From an uncultured Collinsella sp. (GTDB lineage Bacteria > Actinomycetota > Coriobacteriia > Coriobacteriales > Coriobacteriaceae): a stretch of 15,635 nucleotides of DNA. Made by a program: the position numbers and the translations under genes. The notes beneath the pieces were generated by a model. The model worked only from the letters and a program-made list of their open reading frames with translations. It was not told the DNA's origin and did not search any database. The DNA lies in assembly GCA_934655755.1 (NCBI GenBank), contig CAKUHA010000025.1, positions 1 through 15,635 on the forward strand, read 5' to 3'. Shown here piece by piece: positions 7,596 through 13,202 of the stretch (position 1 is its first letter; each line of letters begins with the position of its first letter).

Positions 7596-7739
7596 AGTGT
7601 TTGCTCAACTTTCTTTTCAAGCCCTGTGATCACATGCTCCCTGCATAAACCTTCAGGGCGGCTAAACAGTCTAGCTCCGTCCAAATGCAACGGGCATCAT
7701 TGATCTGTATCGAGATGATTGCGCCAAATACGCAGCGTT

Positions 7740-7767
7740 AGTGTAACACAACCGCCGCCACCTGCAA
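7740..7767 (-). promoter_or_regulatory. Probable rho promoter and long leader
   Basis: On the minus strand TTGCAG (7762-7767), a 16-nt spacer and TACACT (7740-7745) with an upstream TG (extended -10) form a plausible promoter. The predicted start near 7733 leaves a leader of about 138 nt. In it a CCCTG segment can pair with either of two downstream CAGGG copies, and there is a perfect palindrome TGTGATCACA (7625-7634). Long leaders suit autogenous control of rho, but no specific mechanism is shown. Confidence 0.5.
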
Positions 7768-7849
7768 CTTAGTCATTGGGGACGTTCTTAAACGACTAGT
7801 CAAAAGGAACACTCTTTACAAAGCCACGACGTCAGCACCCTCCTCCTCA

Positions 7850-7919
7850 TAAGTTGCGGTGAAATAGCTCCCAAAAGCCCGGCAACTGCCCCAAACAGGA
7901 ACTATTCCACCGCAACTTA
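7850..7919 (-). repeat. 22-bp inverted repeat with 26-nt loop
   Basis: The arms 7850-7871 and 7898-7919 match at 20 of 22 positions. On the minus strand both mismatches become G-U wobbles, so a minus-strand RNA would pair across all 22 positions. On the plus strand they are A-C mismatches. The loop itself can form GGC-AGTT-GCC. There is no T tract, so it is not a standard terminator. Possible roles are a MITE or REP-like remnant, or an RNA hairpin upstream of the rho promoter. Confidence 0.7.
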
Positions 7920-7945
7920 CATTGAGAAGGCAGGTTTATCATCAA

Positions 7946-7963
7946 GCATCGTGGATACGATGC
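7946..7963. repeat. Small perfect hairpin
   Basis: GCATCGT-GGAT-ACGATGC, with 7-bp perfect arms and a 4-nt loop. It lies between the 22-bp inverted repeat and the first long repeat unit. There is no T tract and no adjacent gene. Role unknown. Confidence 0.4.
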
Positions 7964-8001
7964 GACCGAAGAGCAAAAACCATCAGTCTCGGGATCGGCT
8001 C

Positions 8002-8161
8002 GCCACGAATCGCGCCCATCTACTACGTTTGGCCCGAGGCCCCAGACCATACCCTCGATTTTCCTAAAATCACAAGCCCGCTACCTGCGGTTTCAATATC
8101 GCGCCTTTCGGCATGATTCGGGGTATGCGACTAAACGTAGGAGATGGGCACGATTCGTGGC
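8002..8161. repeat. Inverted-repeat unit 1 (MITE-like)
   Basis: The arms 8002-8034 and 8129-8161 are inverted and match at 29 of 33 positions. A second inner pair CATACCC/GGGTATG extends the symmetry. The inside holds a 48-nt core (8046-8093) that recurs in unit 2. With about 160 nt total, long terminal inverted repeats and no reading frame, it resembles a non-autonomous mobile element. No target duplication was recognised. Confidence 0.65.
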
Positions 8162-8178
8162 AGACAGGTCTGCGCCAC
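8157..8178. repeat. Hairpin between the repeat units
   Basis: GCAGAC-AG-GTCTGC (8160-8173) is nested inside GTG/CAC with a GC bulge. It begins in the last bases of unit 1's right arm, so the two structures would compete for pairing. Confidence 0.4.
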
Positions 8179-8192
8179 CCCTCCACGGAACA

Positions 8193-8229
8193 AAAATGAT
8201 CCGTTTCCCCGTCCTCAAGGAATCATTTT
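8193..8229. repeat. Hairpin between the repeat units
   Basis: AAAATGATCC and GGAATCATTTT pair with a single A bulge around a 16-nt pyrimidine-rich loop. It lies just before unit 2. The A-run and T-run at the ends resemble a bidirectional terminator, but the stem has only two G-C closing pairs beside the loop and there is no nearby gene end. Confidence 0.4.
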
Positions 8230-8232
8230 CAA

Positions 8233-8380
8233 AACTATGCCGGATTACGGGGCCAGAATGGCGCATGCCAACCATACTCTGCATTTTCGAAATACGACAA
8301 GCCATCTACCTGCGGTTTTAGATTCGCTACAAGCGCCATGGTCGCCAGTCGGCGATTCAGCCCCGTAAACCGGTATAGTT
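8233..8380. repeat. Inverted-repeat unit 2 (MITE-like)
   Basis: The arms 8233-8253 and 8360-8380 are inverted and match at 19 of 21 positions. The inner core 8271-8318 matches the core of unit 1 at 38 of 48 positions without gaps, in the same orientation. The strongest shared blocks are ACCATAC, ATTTTC, ACAAGCC and CTACCTGCGGTTT. The arms of the two units differ while the core is shared, so they are related but diverged elements. Confidence 0.65.
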
Positions 8381-8427
8381 GCGTTTTTGTTGCATTTTCC
8401 AACACACCTAAAAGCCCTGCCAAACGC

Positions 8428-8460
8428 AAAAAGCCCGACCTCCACGTGGGAGATCGGGCT
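8428..8460 (-). terminator. Intrinsic terminator of argS
   Basis: On the minus strand AGCCCGA-T-CTCC, a CACGTG loop region and GGAGGTCGGGCT are followed by TTTTTG. It lies about 48 nt after the argS stop codon. Confidence 0.9.
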
Positions 8461-8507
8461 CATAGGGCTCAACTTAGCCGAACCTACTCGGTCAAACGAC
8501 CCGTAGA

Positions 8508-10361
8508 TTACATCTGCTCGGGTGCGGAAACGCCAACGAGGGTGAGCACCAGGGCGAGCGTCACGCGGACAGCGTCGCAAGCGGCCAGACGGGCGCGCGA
8601 GAGCTCGGGGTCGACGGGACGGCCCTCGCTCGGCAGCACCTGGCAGGCAGCATAGAAGCTGTGGAAGTCGCCAGCGAGCTCCTCGGCAAAGTGCGTCAGG
8701 CGGAACGGAGCGCGGTCGCGAGCGCAGCTACCGATGAGGTCGGTGAGCTCGTTGAGCTTGCGCGAAAGGGCGAGCTCGGTCGGGTCGGTCAGCAGCGAGT
8801 AATCGACGTTCTCGCCAATGGCCTTCGCGGCGACGGCCTTCATGCCCATCTCGGCGGCCTGCTCGGCGGTGACGTCGGCGGCACGACGCAGGATGGAGCA
8901 CACGCGGGCGTGAGCGTACTGCACGTAGTACACCGGGTTGGAGTTGTCGCGCTTCTTAACAGCCTCGATGTCGAAGTCGACCATCTGGTTGGAGCTCTTG
9001 GAGATGAGCGTGTAACGAGCGGCGTCGGAGCCGACCTCGTCGACGAGCTCCTGCAGGGTCACCATAGTGCCCTTACGCTTGGACATACGGACGGGCTTGC
9101 CGTTGCGCAGCAGGTTGACAAGCTGGCCCAGCAGAACCTCGAACTTGCCGGGGTAGCCAAGGGCGTCGCAGACGCAGCGGACGCGCTCGATGTAGCCGTG
9201 GTGGTCGGCGCCCCAGATGTCGATGACGTGGTCGACGCGCTGGAACTTGTCCCAGTGATAGGCAACGTCGGAGGCGAAGTAGGTGTACTCGCCGTCGGAC
9301 TTGATCAGGACGCGGTCCTTGTCGTCGCCCAGGTCGGTGGAACGGAACCACAGGGCGCCGTCCTTGGTGTAGAGGTAGCCCATCTTGTCGAGCTTCTCAA
9401 AAGCGCGGTCGACGGCGGAGGTGCCGGCGGTCTCGCCCTCGGTGTCCTTCACGTACAGCGAGCGCTCGGAGTACCAGCGGTCGAAGTCACAGTTGACGGC
9501 GTGGCAGAGGTCGCGCATGTTGTCGACCATCTTCACGTAGCCGCGCTCGCGGAAGCTCTCCATGCGCTCCTGCGGATCGGCCTCGACCCACTTGTCGCCG
9601 TCCGTGCGCCAGAACTCGGCAGCCTCGTCGATGATGTAGTCACCACCGTAGGAGTCCTTGCCCAGGGTCTCGGCAAAGTTGTCCTGGTAGGGATGGGTCT
9701 CGGGATGCTCGTCGTTCTCGTCGGCGACAAAGGCGTCGCGGTCGGCGATCAGAATCTTGTGGGCCTCGTCGATATCCACGCCCTGCTTGGCGATGATGTC
9801 GGCAAGCTGCATGTAGCGCGTGCTGATGGAGTTGCCGAAGGTGTTCATCTGAGAGCCGTGGTCGTTGATGTAGAACTCACGCTGGATGTCGAAGCCGGCG
9901 TGCTCCATGACGCGGCAGAGCGAATCGCCCAGAGCGGCCCAGCGGCCGTGGCCGATGTGCATGGGGCCGACGGGGTTGGCGGAGACGAACTCGACCTGGG
10001 TCTTCAGGCCGCCACCGACGTTGGACTTAGCAAAGTCCATACCCTTCTCGCGAGCCTCACCAAAGATAGCGTTCTTGACGGCAACGGAGAGGTAGAAGTT
10101 GATGAAGCCGGGGCCGGCGATCTCGACCTTCTCGATCGCGGGGTCCTCGGGCATATGGGCAACGACGGCCTCGGCGATCTTGCGCGGGGCGCAGTGAGCC
10201 AGCTTGGCGGACTTCAGGGCCATGGTGGAGGTCCACTCGCCATGAGAAGTGTCAGCCGGTCGCTCGATAGCGCAATCGTCAAGTTCAAATGCGGAAAGGT
10301 CGCCGGCCTCCTGGGCCGCAGCAAGCGCAGCGCGTACCAGCTCTTCAATCTTCTCGGGCAT
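8508..10361 (-). CDS. argS: Arginine--tRNA ligase
   Basis: A 617-aa class I aminoacyl-tRNA synthetase that charges tRNA-Arg with arginine using ATP (EC 6.1.1.19) in the cytosol. Visible in order: the Arg-specific N-terminal domain, ending in the IAGPGFINFYLS block (81-92) that recognises the tRNA elbow; the HIGH signature in PVGPMHIGHGR (His135-His138); and a KMSKS equivalent MSKRKG (426-431), which shows this enzyme keeps the lysine that many ArgRS lack. The C-terminal DALR anticodon-binding domain includes YVQYAHARVCSILRR. It is somewhat longer than the usual 550-590 aa. ATG 10361 is chosen because AGGAGG lies 5 nt upstream. An in-frame extension to 10490 has no Shine-Dalgarno and no family-like sequence. 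It is monocistronic. Confidence 0.97.
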   Translation of the reverse strand: MPEKIEELVRAALAAAQEAGDLSAFELDDCAIERPADTSHGEWTSTMALKSAKLAHCAPRKIAEAVVAHMPEDPAIEKVEIAGPGFINFYLSVAVKNAIFGEAREKGMDFAKSNVGGGLKTQVEFVSANPVGPMHIGHGRWAALGDSLCRVMEHAGFDIQREFYINDHGSQMNTFGNSISTRYMQLADIIAKQGVDIDEAHKILIADRDAFVADENDEHPETHPYQDNFAETLGKDSYGGDYIIDEAAEFWRTDGDKWVEADPQERMESFRERGYVKMVDNMRDLCHAVNCDFDRWYSERSLYVKDTEGETAGTSAVDRAFEKLDKMGYLYTKDGALWFRSTDLGDDKDRVLIKSDGEYTYFASDVAYHWDKFQRVDHVIDIWGADHHGYIERVRCVCDALGYPGKFEVLLGQLVNLLRNGKPVRMSKRKGTMVTLQELVDEVGSDAARYTLISKSSNQMVDFDIEAVKKRDNSNPVYYVQYAHARVCSILRRAADVTAEQAAEMGMKAVAAKAIGENVDYSLLTDPTELALSRKLNELTDLIGSCARDRAPFRLTHFAEELAGDFHSFYAACQVLPSEGRPVDPELSRARLAACDAVRVTLALVLTLVGVSAPEQM

Positions 10362-10703
10362 AGATCCTCCTTGTGTTAAAGCCCCCGAGCTCTTGGTCAC
10401 TCGTGGGGCAAAAGCCAGAGTTTGTAGCACTCTATCACAAGCTGCGCATACTATCGCAGGGTAAAGTTGATTGATATTGCATATGCACAAAAATGACTAC
10501 ACCTCGTGCGCAGTCACTCAAAGATGGCAGTCTGCCTGCAGATTATGCACGCGCTAGAAATGCATAAACATGTGGATGAGCCGTGCAATTTATCGAATAC
10601 TCTTACCTATCAGTGTTGTGTGCTTTTCCTGCATAAAGTGAAGGTTTGCGCACGTCAGCGTGTTATTCTAGACATACGTAAATTCGTATAAGTTGGAGGT
10701 AGC
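10362..10703. promoter_or_regulatory. Divergent argS/carD-like intergenic region with TGCATA boxes
   Basis: This 342-bp gap carries both promoters. A palindrome TGCATATGCA (10478-10487), an inverted pair TTATGCA (10543-10549)/TGCATAA (10561-10567) spaced 18 bp centre to centre, and another TGCATAA (10630-10636) form a cluster of related half-sites. TGCATA-type half-sites occur in ArgR boxes of some actinobacteria, which would suit an arginine-linked gene. No T-box leader (no AGGGTGG-type antiterminator) was seen for argS. No clear argS -10/-35 was found. Confidence 0.35.
10661..10669 (+). promoter_or_regulatory. Extended -10 promoter of the carD-like gene
   Basis: TGT-TATTCT is an extended -10 element ending 34 nt before the ATG, with a predicted start near 10676. 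No good -35 is spaced correctly, which is tolerable for extended -10 promoters. Confidence 0.4.
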
Positions 10704-11189
10704 ATGTTCTCAATCGGTCAACACGTCATTCATCCGGGTCAGGGAGTCTGCACCGTCGTCGGTTTTAGGGACGACACGCCGCAACCCATGCTGCTGCTCG
10801 AGACCAAGCAGGGACATGCGCAGACAATCCTTATGTACCCCGTGGCGCAGGCCGACCGTTTGCATGCCGCCATCTCCCAGCAAGATGCCGAGCACCTGCT
10901 GAGCCACTACGATGAGCTCGAGTGCGACACCTTTACCGAGCGCAACAGTTCGCTCGAGGAGACCCACTTTAAGCAGCAGCTCAAGCTGGGCGCGCCCGAG
11001 ACGGTCCGCGTGGCAAAGACCATGATGCACCGCATTCGCCAGGCTGAGGAAGCCGGCAAAAAGCCCAGCTCCTACTACATGCGCGTGCTCAAGGAGGCAA
11101 AGCGCCGCTCCGTTGAGGAGTTCGCCGTCGCCCTCGGCCTCACCGAAGAAGACGCCGAGGCCTGCCTAGCCCAAGCCGCCCTCAACTAA
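10704..11189 (+). CDS. CarD-like transcriptional regulator
   Basis: A 161-aa protein of the CarD/CdnL/TRCF-RID family. The N-terminal RNA-polymerase-interacting domain is clear from FSIGQHVIHPGQGVCTVVGF (2-21), the beta-barrel opening shared by CarD, CdnL and the Mfd RID. The rest (about 65-161) is helical, as in CarD, where it contacts upstream promoter DNA. In Mycobacterium and Myxococcus these proteins bind the RNAP beta subunit and stabilise open complexes, notably at stable-RNA promoters; the same is inferred here. GGAGG (10697-10701 region) lies about 5 nt before the ATG. The stop TAA overlaps the first bases of a 44-nt repeat, and an intrinsic terminator follows. It is divergent from argS. 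Which paralogue it is cannot be told from one window. Confidence 0.88.
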   Translation: MFSIGQHVIHPGQGVCTVVGFRDDTPQPMLLLETKQGHAQTILMYPVAQADRLHAAISQQDAEHLLSHYDELECDTFTERNSSLEETHFKQQLKLGAPETVRVAKTMMHRIRQAEEAGKKPSSYYMRVLKEAKRRSVEEFAVALGLTEEDAEACLAQAALN

Positions 11190-11231
11190 CCTGCCAAAAA
11201 GGGACAGGTTTATTTTGGCAGGTTTTATCTG
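11188..11231 (+). repeat. REP-like palindromic element, copy A
   Basis: A 44-nt element identical to copies B and C. AACCTGCCAAAA (11188-11199) pairs perfectly with TTTTGGCAGGTT (11213-11224) around a 13-nt loop containing GGGACAGG. Its first two bases are the AA of the carD-like stop codon TAA (11187-11189). The 5' AACCTG can instead pair with CAGGTT inside the loop (11205-11210). It lies between the stop codon and the terminator at 11254. Confidence 0.9.
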
Positions 11232-11253
11232 GCCAAACGTCGATAAATAAAAC

Positions 11254-11302
11254 AAAACGACCGGACGTTCCGTTAACCTTGGGAGCGCCCGGTCGTTTTC
11301 TA
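11254..11302. terminator. Intrinsic terminator downstream of the carD-like gene
   Basis: AAAACGACCGG (11254-11264) and CCGGTCGTTTT (11289-11299) form a strong stem, with extra pairing CG/CG and TCC/GGG-type contacts inside, followed by TTTTCTATTG. The A-run on the left makes it potentially bidirectional. It is probably the original terminator of the carD-like gene, now separated from its stop codon by copy A. Confidence 0.88.
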
Positions 11303-11439
11303 TTGTTTGTTCAGAGACGCAGGCTTCCATTTGCGCCTTTCACCAGGATCAATGCGACCATCTTAAACAGCGGGAACCGTGTCGAGTGACCCGCTCGCCT
11401 TGCTCAATTACTATTAAAAAGTATCAGATCGAAAATGCA

Positions 11440-11468
11440 ATAACATTTCGGCAGGTAGCAGCTATAGT
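11440..11468 (+). promoter_or_regulatory. Possible promoter of the RAYT gene
   Basis: ATAACA (11440-11445), a 17-nt spacer and TATAGT (11463-11468). The -10 is good and the -35 is moderate. The predicted start near 11475 leaves a leader of about 65 nt. I see nothing else in 11303-11541, although one frame stays open upstream of the gene. Confidence 0.4.
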
Positions 11469-11541
11469 CGGTGAACTGAGTCTCGACAACCGAAGCCTCC
11501 TAATGAGGTATCTTCAGCCCATCCAAGCTAGAGGAGGGACC

Positions 11542-12300
11542 ATGCCGAGAAAGCCTCGTTCAAAGTCACCAACCGGTTATTTCCACGTCACGTTGCGCGG
11601 AAACGGAGGGCAGCTGTTGTTTGATGACGACGAGGACCGAATTGCCCTGCTTCAGATACTCGATGCGATTCTTCCCAAACACAATATCGAGCTTATCGCT
11701 TGGTGCCTTATGGGCAACCACATTCATCTGCTAATTAACGATCCGGACGACCACAAGAGCGAGGCCATGCACGCGATAGCCGTGTCGTTTGCAGGCAGGT
11801 ATAATACGCGGACGGGGCATATCGGCCATGTGTTTCAGGAGCGGTTTTGGGATTCGCCCGTCAAGTCGGATGAATATCTACTCGAAGCAATTCGATACAT
11901 TCATTTCAATCCTCAAAAGGCGGGGCTTGCGCGCTACGACGCTTATCCATGGAGCAGCCATCGCGAATACCTCATGCCGGCACAATCGCGGCGTCATGTC
12001 ACCGGCGAAGTGGTAGAGCAGTTGTTTCCAACACCCCGGACGTATCTCAGGTTCATGGAAAGCGCACCCGTGCTCCCCTACCGTCCCAGCGCGACAGCCA
12101 AAGTCGCAGAGGAAGATCTGAATGCATTTGGCACGGCAATCGTCCAACGCGTCGCGGGATGTGCGCCCACGGAGCTCAAATCCGTCTCTAAGGCGCTTCG
12201 CAACGAGACGATATTGGCTCTTCGAAAAGAGGGGTTGACGATTAAGCAGGTTCAACTGCTGACCGGACTGGGGACGTGGATCATCAAAAACGCCGCATAG
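11542..12300 (+). CDS. REP-associated tyrosine transposase (Y1/HUH, IS200-like)
   Basis: A 252-aa Y1_Tnp/TnpA-REP-type protein. HUH single-strand DNA endonucleases of this family cut and rejoin hairpin DNA through a catalytic tyrosine. Visible are the N-terminal YFHVTLRGNGGQ (13-24), the metal-binding HUH motif in MGNHIHLL (His60, His62), the GHIGHVFQERFW block (92-103), and the SDEYLLEAIRYIHFNPQKAGL helix with candidate nucleophiles Tyr112 and Tyr119. WSSHREYL (137-144) is also family-typical. The C-terminus (about 200-252) looks like a helix-turn-helix, with NETILALRKEGLTIKQVQLL. The length and intact motifs suggest it is active. ATG 11542 has AGGAGG 5-6 nt upstream; an in-frame start at 11386 would add 52 residues without family similarity. 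Codon use is less GC-rich than its neighbours, which fits transfer. Confidence 0.9.
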   Translation: MPRKPRSKSPTGYFHVTLRGNGGQLLFDDDEDRIALLQILDAILPKHNIELIAWCLMGNHIHLLINDPDDHKSEAMHAIAVSFAGRYNTRTGHIGHVFQERFWDSPVKSDEYLLEAIRYIHFNPQKAGLARYDAYPWSSHREYLMPAQSRRHVTGEVVEQLFPTPRTYLRFMESAPVLPYRPSATAKVAEEDLNAFGTAIVQRVAGCAPTELKSVSKALRNETILALRKEGLTIKQVQLLTGLGTWIIKNAA

Positions 12301-12350
12301 TCGTCGATCGGTAATGGCAGCCATCGCCCCACAGCATCTGAAGACGGGAG

Positions 12351-12384
12351 CGCCTCCGTCGAACAACGTCCAACGGAGGCGTTT
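12351..12384 (+). terminator. Hairpin after the RAYT gene, possible terminator
   Basis: CGCCTCCGT (12351-12359) and ACGGAGGCG (12373-12381) form a perfect 9-bp stem with a 13-nt loop, followed by TTTCC on the plus strand. The T tract is short on the plus strand and absent on the minus strand, so it serves RAYT better than the convergent HD-domain gene. Confidence 0.55.
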
Positions 12385-12387
12385 CCG

Positions 12388-12431
12388 CAGATAAAACCTG
12401 CCAAAATAAACCTGTCCCTTTTTGGCAGGTT
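12388..12431 (-). repeat. REP-like palindromic element, copy B
   Basis: Identical over 44 nt to copies A and C and oriented with the HD-domain gene. Its first two bases (minus strand) are the AA of that gene's TAA (12430-12432). It shares three further bases (CCG before CAG on the plus strand) with copy C but not with copy A. Together with copy A it brackets the RAYT gene as inverted repeats. Confidence 0.9.
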
Positions 12432-13029
12432 AGGCCTGGAAGGTGTCGCGGTCGGGGGCGAAGGACTGCATGGCCGCGATGGTGCGGTCGAAGAGCTCGG
12501 GAAGCTCCCAGCCCAGCATCTCGGCACCCTGCGAAATCACGTCGCGCGAGCAGCCGGCGGCAAAGCGCTTGTCCTTGAACTTCTTTTTGAGCGACTTGGT
12601 CGTAAAGTCCATAACGCTCTTGCTCGGGCGCATGATGACGGCAGCGCCGATCAGACCGGTAAGCTCGTCGCAGGCAAACAGAATCTTTTCCATCTGCAGC
12701 TCGGGCTTGGGCAGCGCGGAGTTGAAATCGGACGTATGCGTCTGGATGGCGCGAATAAGCTCGGGGGACGCACCTTCGCCCTCGAGGATCTCGGCAGCAT
12801 AGACGGTGTGGTTCATGGGGTCGTCCTCATGCTCCTCCCAATCAAGGTCGTGCAGCAGGCCGACGATGCCCCAAAACTCCTCGTTCTCGGGGTCGAACTC
12901 GCGCGCAAAGTAGCGCATGGTGCCCTCGACGGTCTCGCCGTGCGTGATGTGGAACGGGTCCTTGTTGTGCTCGTTGAGCAGTTCGAACGCGCGGGCGCGA
13001 GTGATTCCGGCGGTAAGCGTCTGGGACAT
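12430..13029 (-). CDS. HD-domain phosphohydrolase family protein
   Basis: A 199-aa soluble protein of the HD superfamily, metal-dependent phosphohydrolases acting on nucleotides or phosphoesters. Candidate metal ligands in HD order are His30 in THGETVEGTMRYFA, the His60-Asp61 doublet in GLLHDLDWE, His74 or His98 (NHTVYAAEIL, IQTHTSDF), and Asp121 in FACDELTGLI. The spacing and the EILFACDELTGL-like block match a group usually annotated HDIG-domain hydrolases of unknown substrate. No second domain is present, so a signalling role (GGDEF or RelA type) is not supported. ATG 13029 is chosen because GGAGG lies 8 nt upstream; a TTG at 13047 overlaps that site. The stop is inside repeat copy B, convergent with the RAYT gene. 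Confidence 0.8.
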   Translation of the reverse strand: MSQTLTAGITRARAFELLNEHNKDPFHITHGETVEGTMRYFAREFDPENEEFWGIVGLLHDLDWEEHEDDPMNHTVYAAEILEGEGASPELIRAIQTHTSDFNSALPKPELQMEKILFACDELTGLIGAAVIMRPSKSVMDFTTKSLKKKFKDKRFAAGCSRDVISQGAEMLGWELPELFDRTIAAMQSFAPDRDTFQA

Positions 13030-13122
13030 GGTCGATACCTCCAACAAAGTAGGTGCTAAGTCACGGTGTCACTATCGTATATCGCCGCGGCTCAAGCCGA
13101 AAGGCTGAAAAGGTATGCGGAG

Positions 13123-13151
13123 AAAAAAGCCGGGCGAACGAGTCACCCGGC
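13123..13151 (-). terminator. Intrinsic terminator of proA
   Basis: On the minus strand GCCGGGTGA, a short loop and TCGCCCGGC are followed by TTTTTTCT. It lies about 50 nt after the proA stop, with repeat copy C in between. Confidence 0.9.
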
Positions 13152-13158
13152 AAAACCG

Positions 13159-13202
13159 CAGATAAAACCTGCCAAAATAAACCTGTCCCTTTTTGGCAGG
13201 TT
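13159..13202 (-). repeat. REP-like palindromic element, copy C
   Basis: Identical over 44 nt to copies A and B and oriented with proA. It overlaps the last base of the proA stop codon TAA (13202-13204), one base less than copies A and B overlap theirs. It lies between the stop and the proA terminator. No transposase lies immediately beside this copy. Confidence 0.9.

Larger units (their letters stand above)
7768..8427. other. Non-coding island rich in inverted repeats
   Basis: About 660 bp between the rho promoter and the argS terminator. I see no credible gene: every frame is short, lacks a Shine-Dalgarno and has no recognisable motif. The DNA is full of palindromes: a 22-bp near-perfect inverted repeat (7850-7919), a 7-bp hairpin with a GGAT loop (7946-7963), two long inverted-repeat units sharing a core (8002-8161, 8233-8380), and two hairpins between them. 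It is lower in GC than the flanking genes. It looks like accumulated intergenic mobile repeats rather than a gene. Confidence 0.6.
11188..12431 (+). mobile_element. RAYT gene flanked by inverted REP-like repeats
   Basis: A Y1 transposase gene lies between copy A (plus) and copy B (minus) of the 44-nt repeat, giving a 1,244-bp block with perfect 44-bp inverted ends. RAYT genes are typically single-copy and flanked by REP palindromes, which they process. Whether this block ever moved as a unit is not shown. The ends coincide with the stop codons of the two neighbouring genes, and no target duplication is evident. Confidence 0.45.

Noticed and set aside
7625..7634. CRP-type binding site (TGTGATCACA) in the rho leader
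   Set aside because: CRP/FNR sites normally have a 6-bp spacer between TGTGA and TCACA. Here the half-sites overlap, and the site is downstream of the predicted promoter.
5028..7703. 891-codon open frame opposite rho, plus similar long frames opposite argS, proA, the aminotransferase and the 520-aa gene
   Set aside because: These are antisense shadows caused by G/C-ending codons in high-GC genes. They show repetitive Gly/Leu/Arg/Val composition, no family motifs and no Shine-Dalgarno, and they fully overlap well-recognised genes.
7806..7842. Possible tiny leader peptide on the minus strand: AGGAGGAGG directly before GTG, 12 codons then TGA
   Set aside because: The Shine-Dalgarno is too close to the GTG, no promoter or regulated gene start fits, and the purine run may simply border the 22-bp inverted repeat.
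8245..8580. Short minus-strand frames (up to 111 codons) in the non-coding island
   Set aside because: They run through palindromic repeats, lack ribosome sites, and one overlaps the argS 3' end and its terminator. No family resemblance.
10362..10490. N-terminal extension of ArgS to 10490
   Set aside because: ATG 10361 has a textbook AGGAGG and begins the conserved domain. The extension is Cys-rich and unlike any ArgRS.
10381..10500. T-box riboswitch in front of argS
   Set aside because: No antiterminator bulge sequence, no Specifier-like stem and no leader terminator. The arginine link is at best through operator-like boxes.
11386..11541. N-terminal extension of the RAYT gene (52 codons upstream of ATG 11542)
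   Set aside because: The family-like sequence begins right after ATG 11542, which has a strong AGGAGG. The upstream part overlaps the likely promoter.
11188..12431. Classical IS element with target-site duplication
   Set aside because: RAYTs are usually immobile single-copy genes, no direct repeat flanks the block, and the third copy of the repeat stands without a transposase. Kept only as a low-confidence mobile unit.
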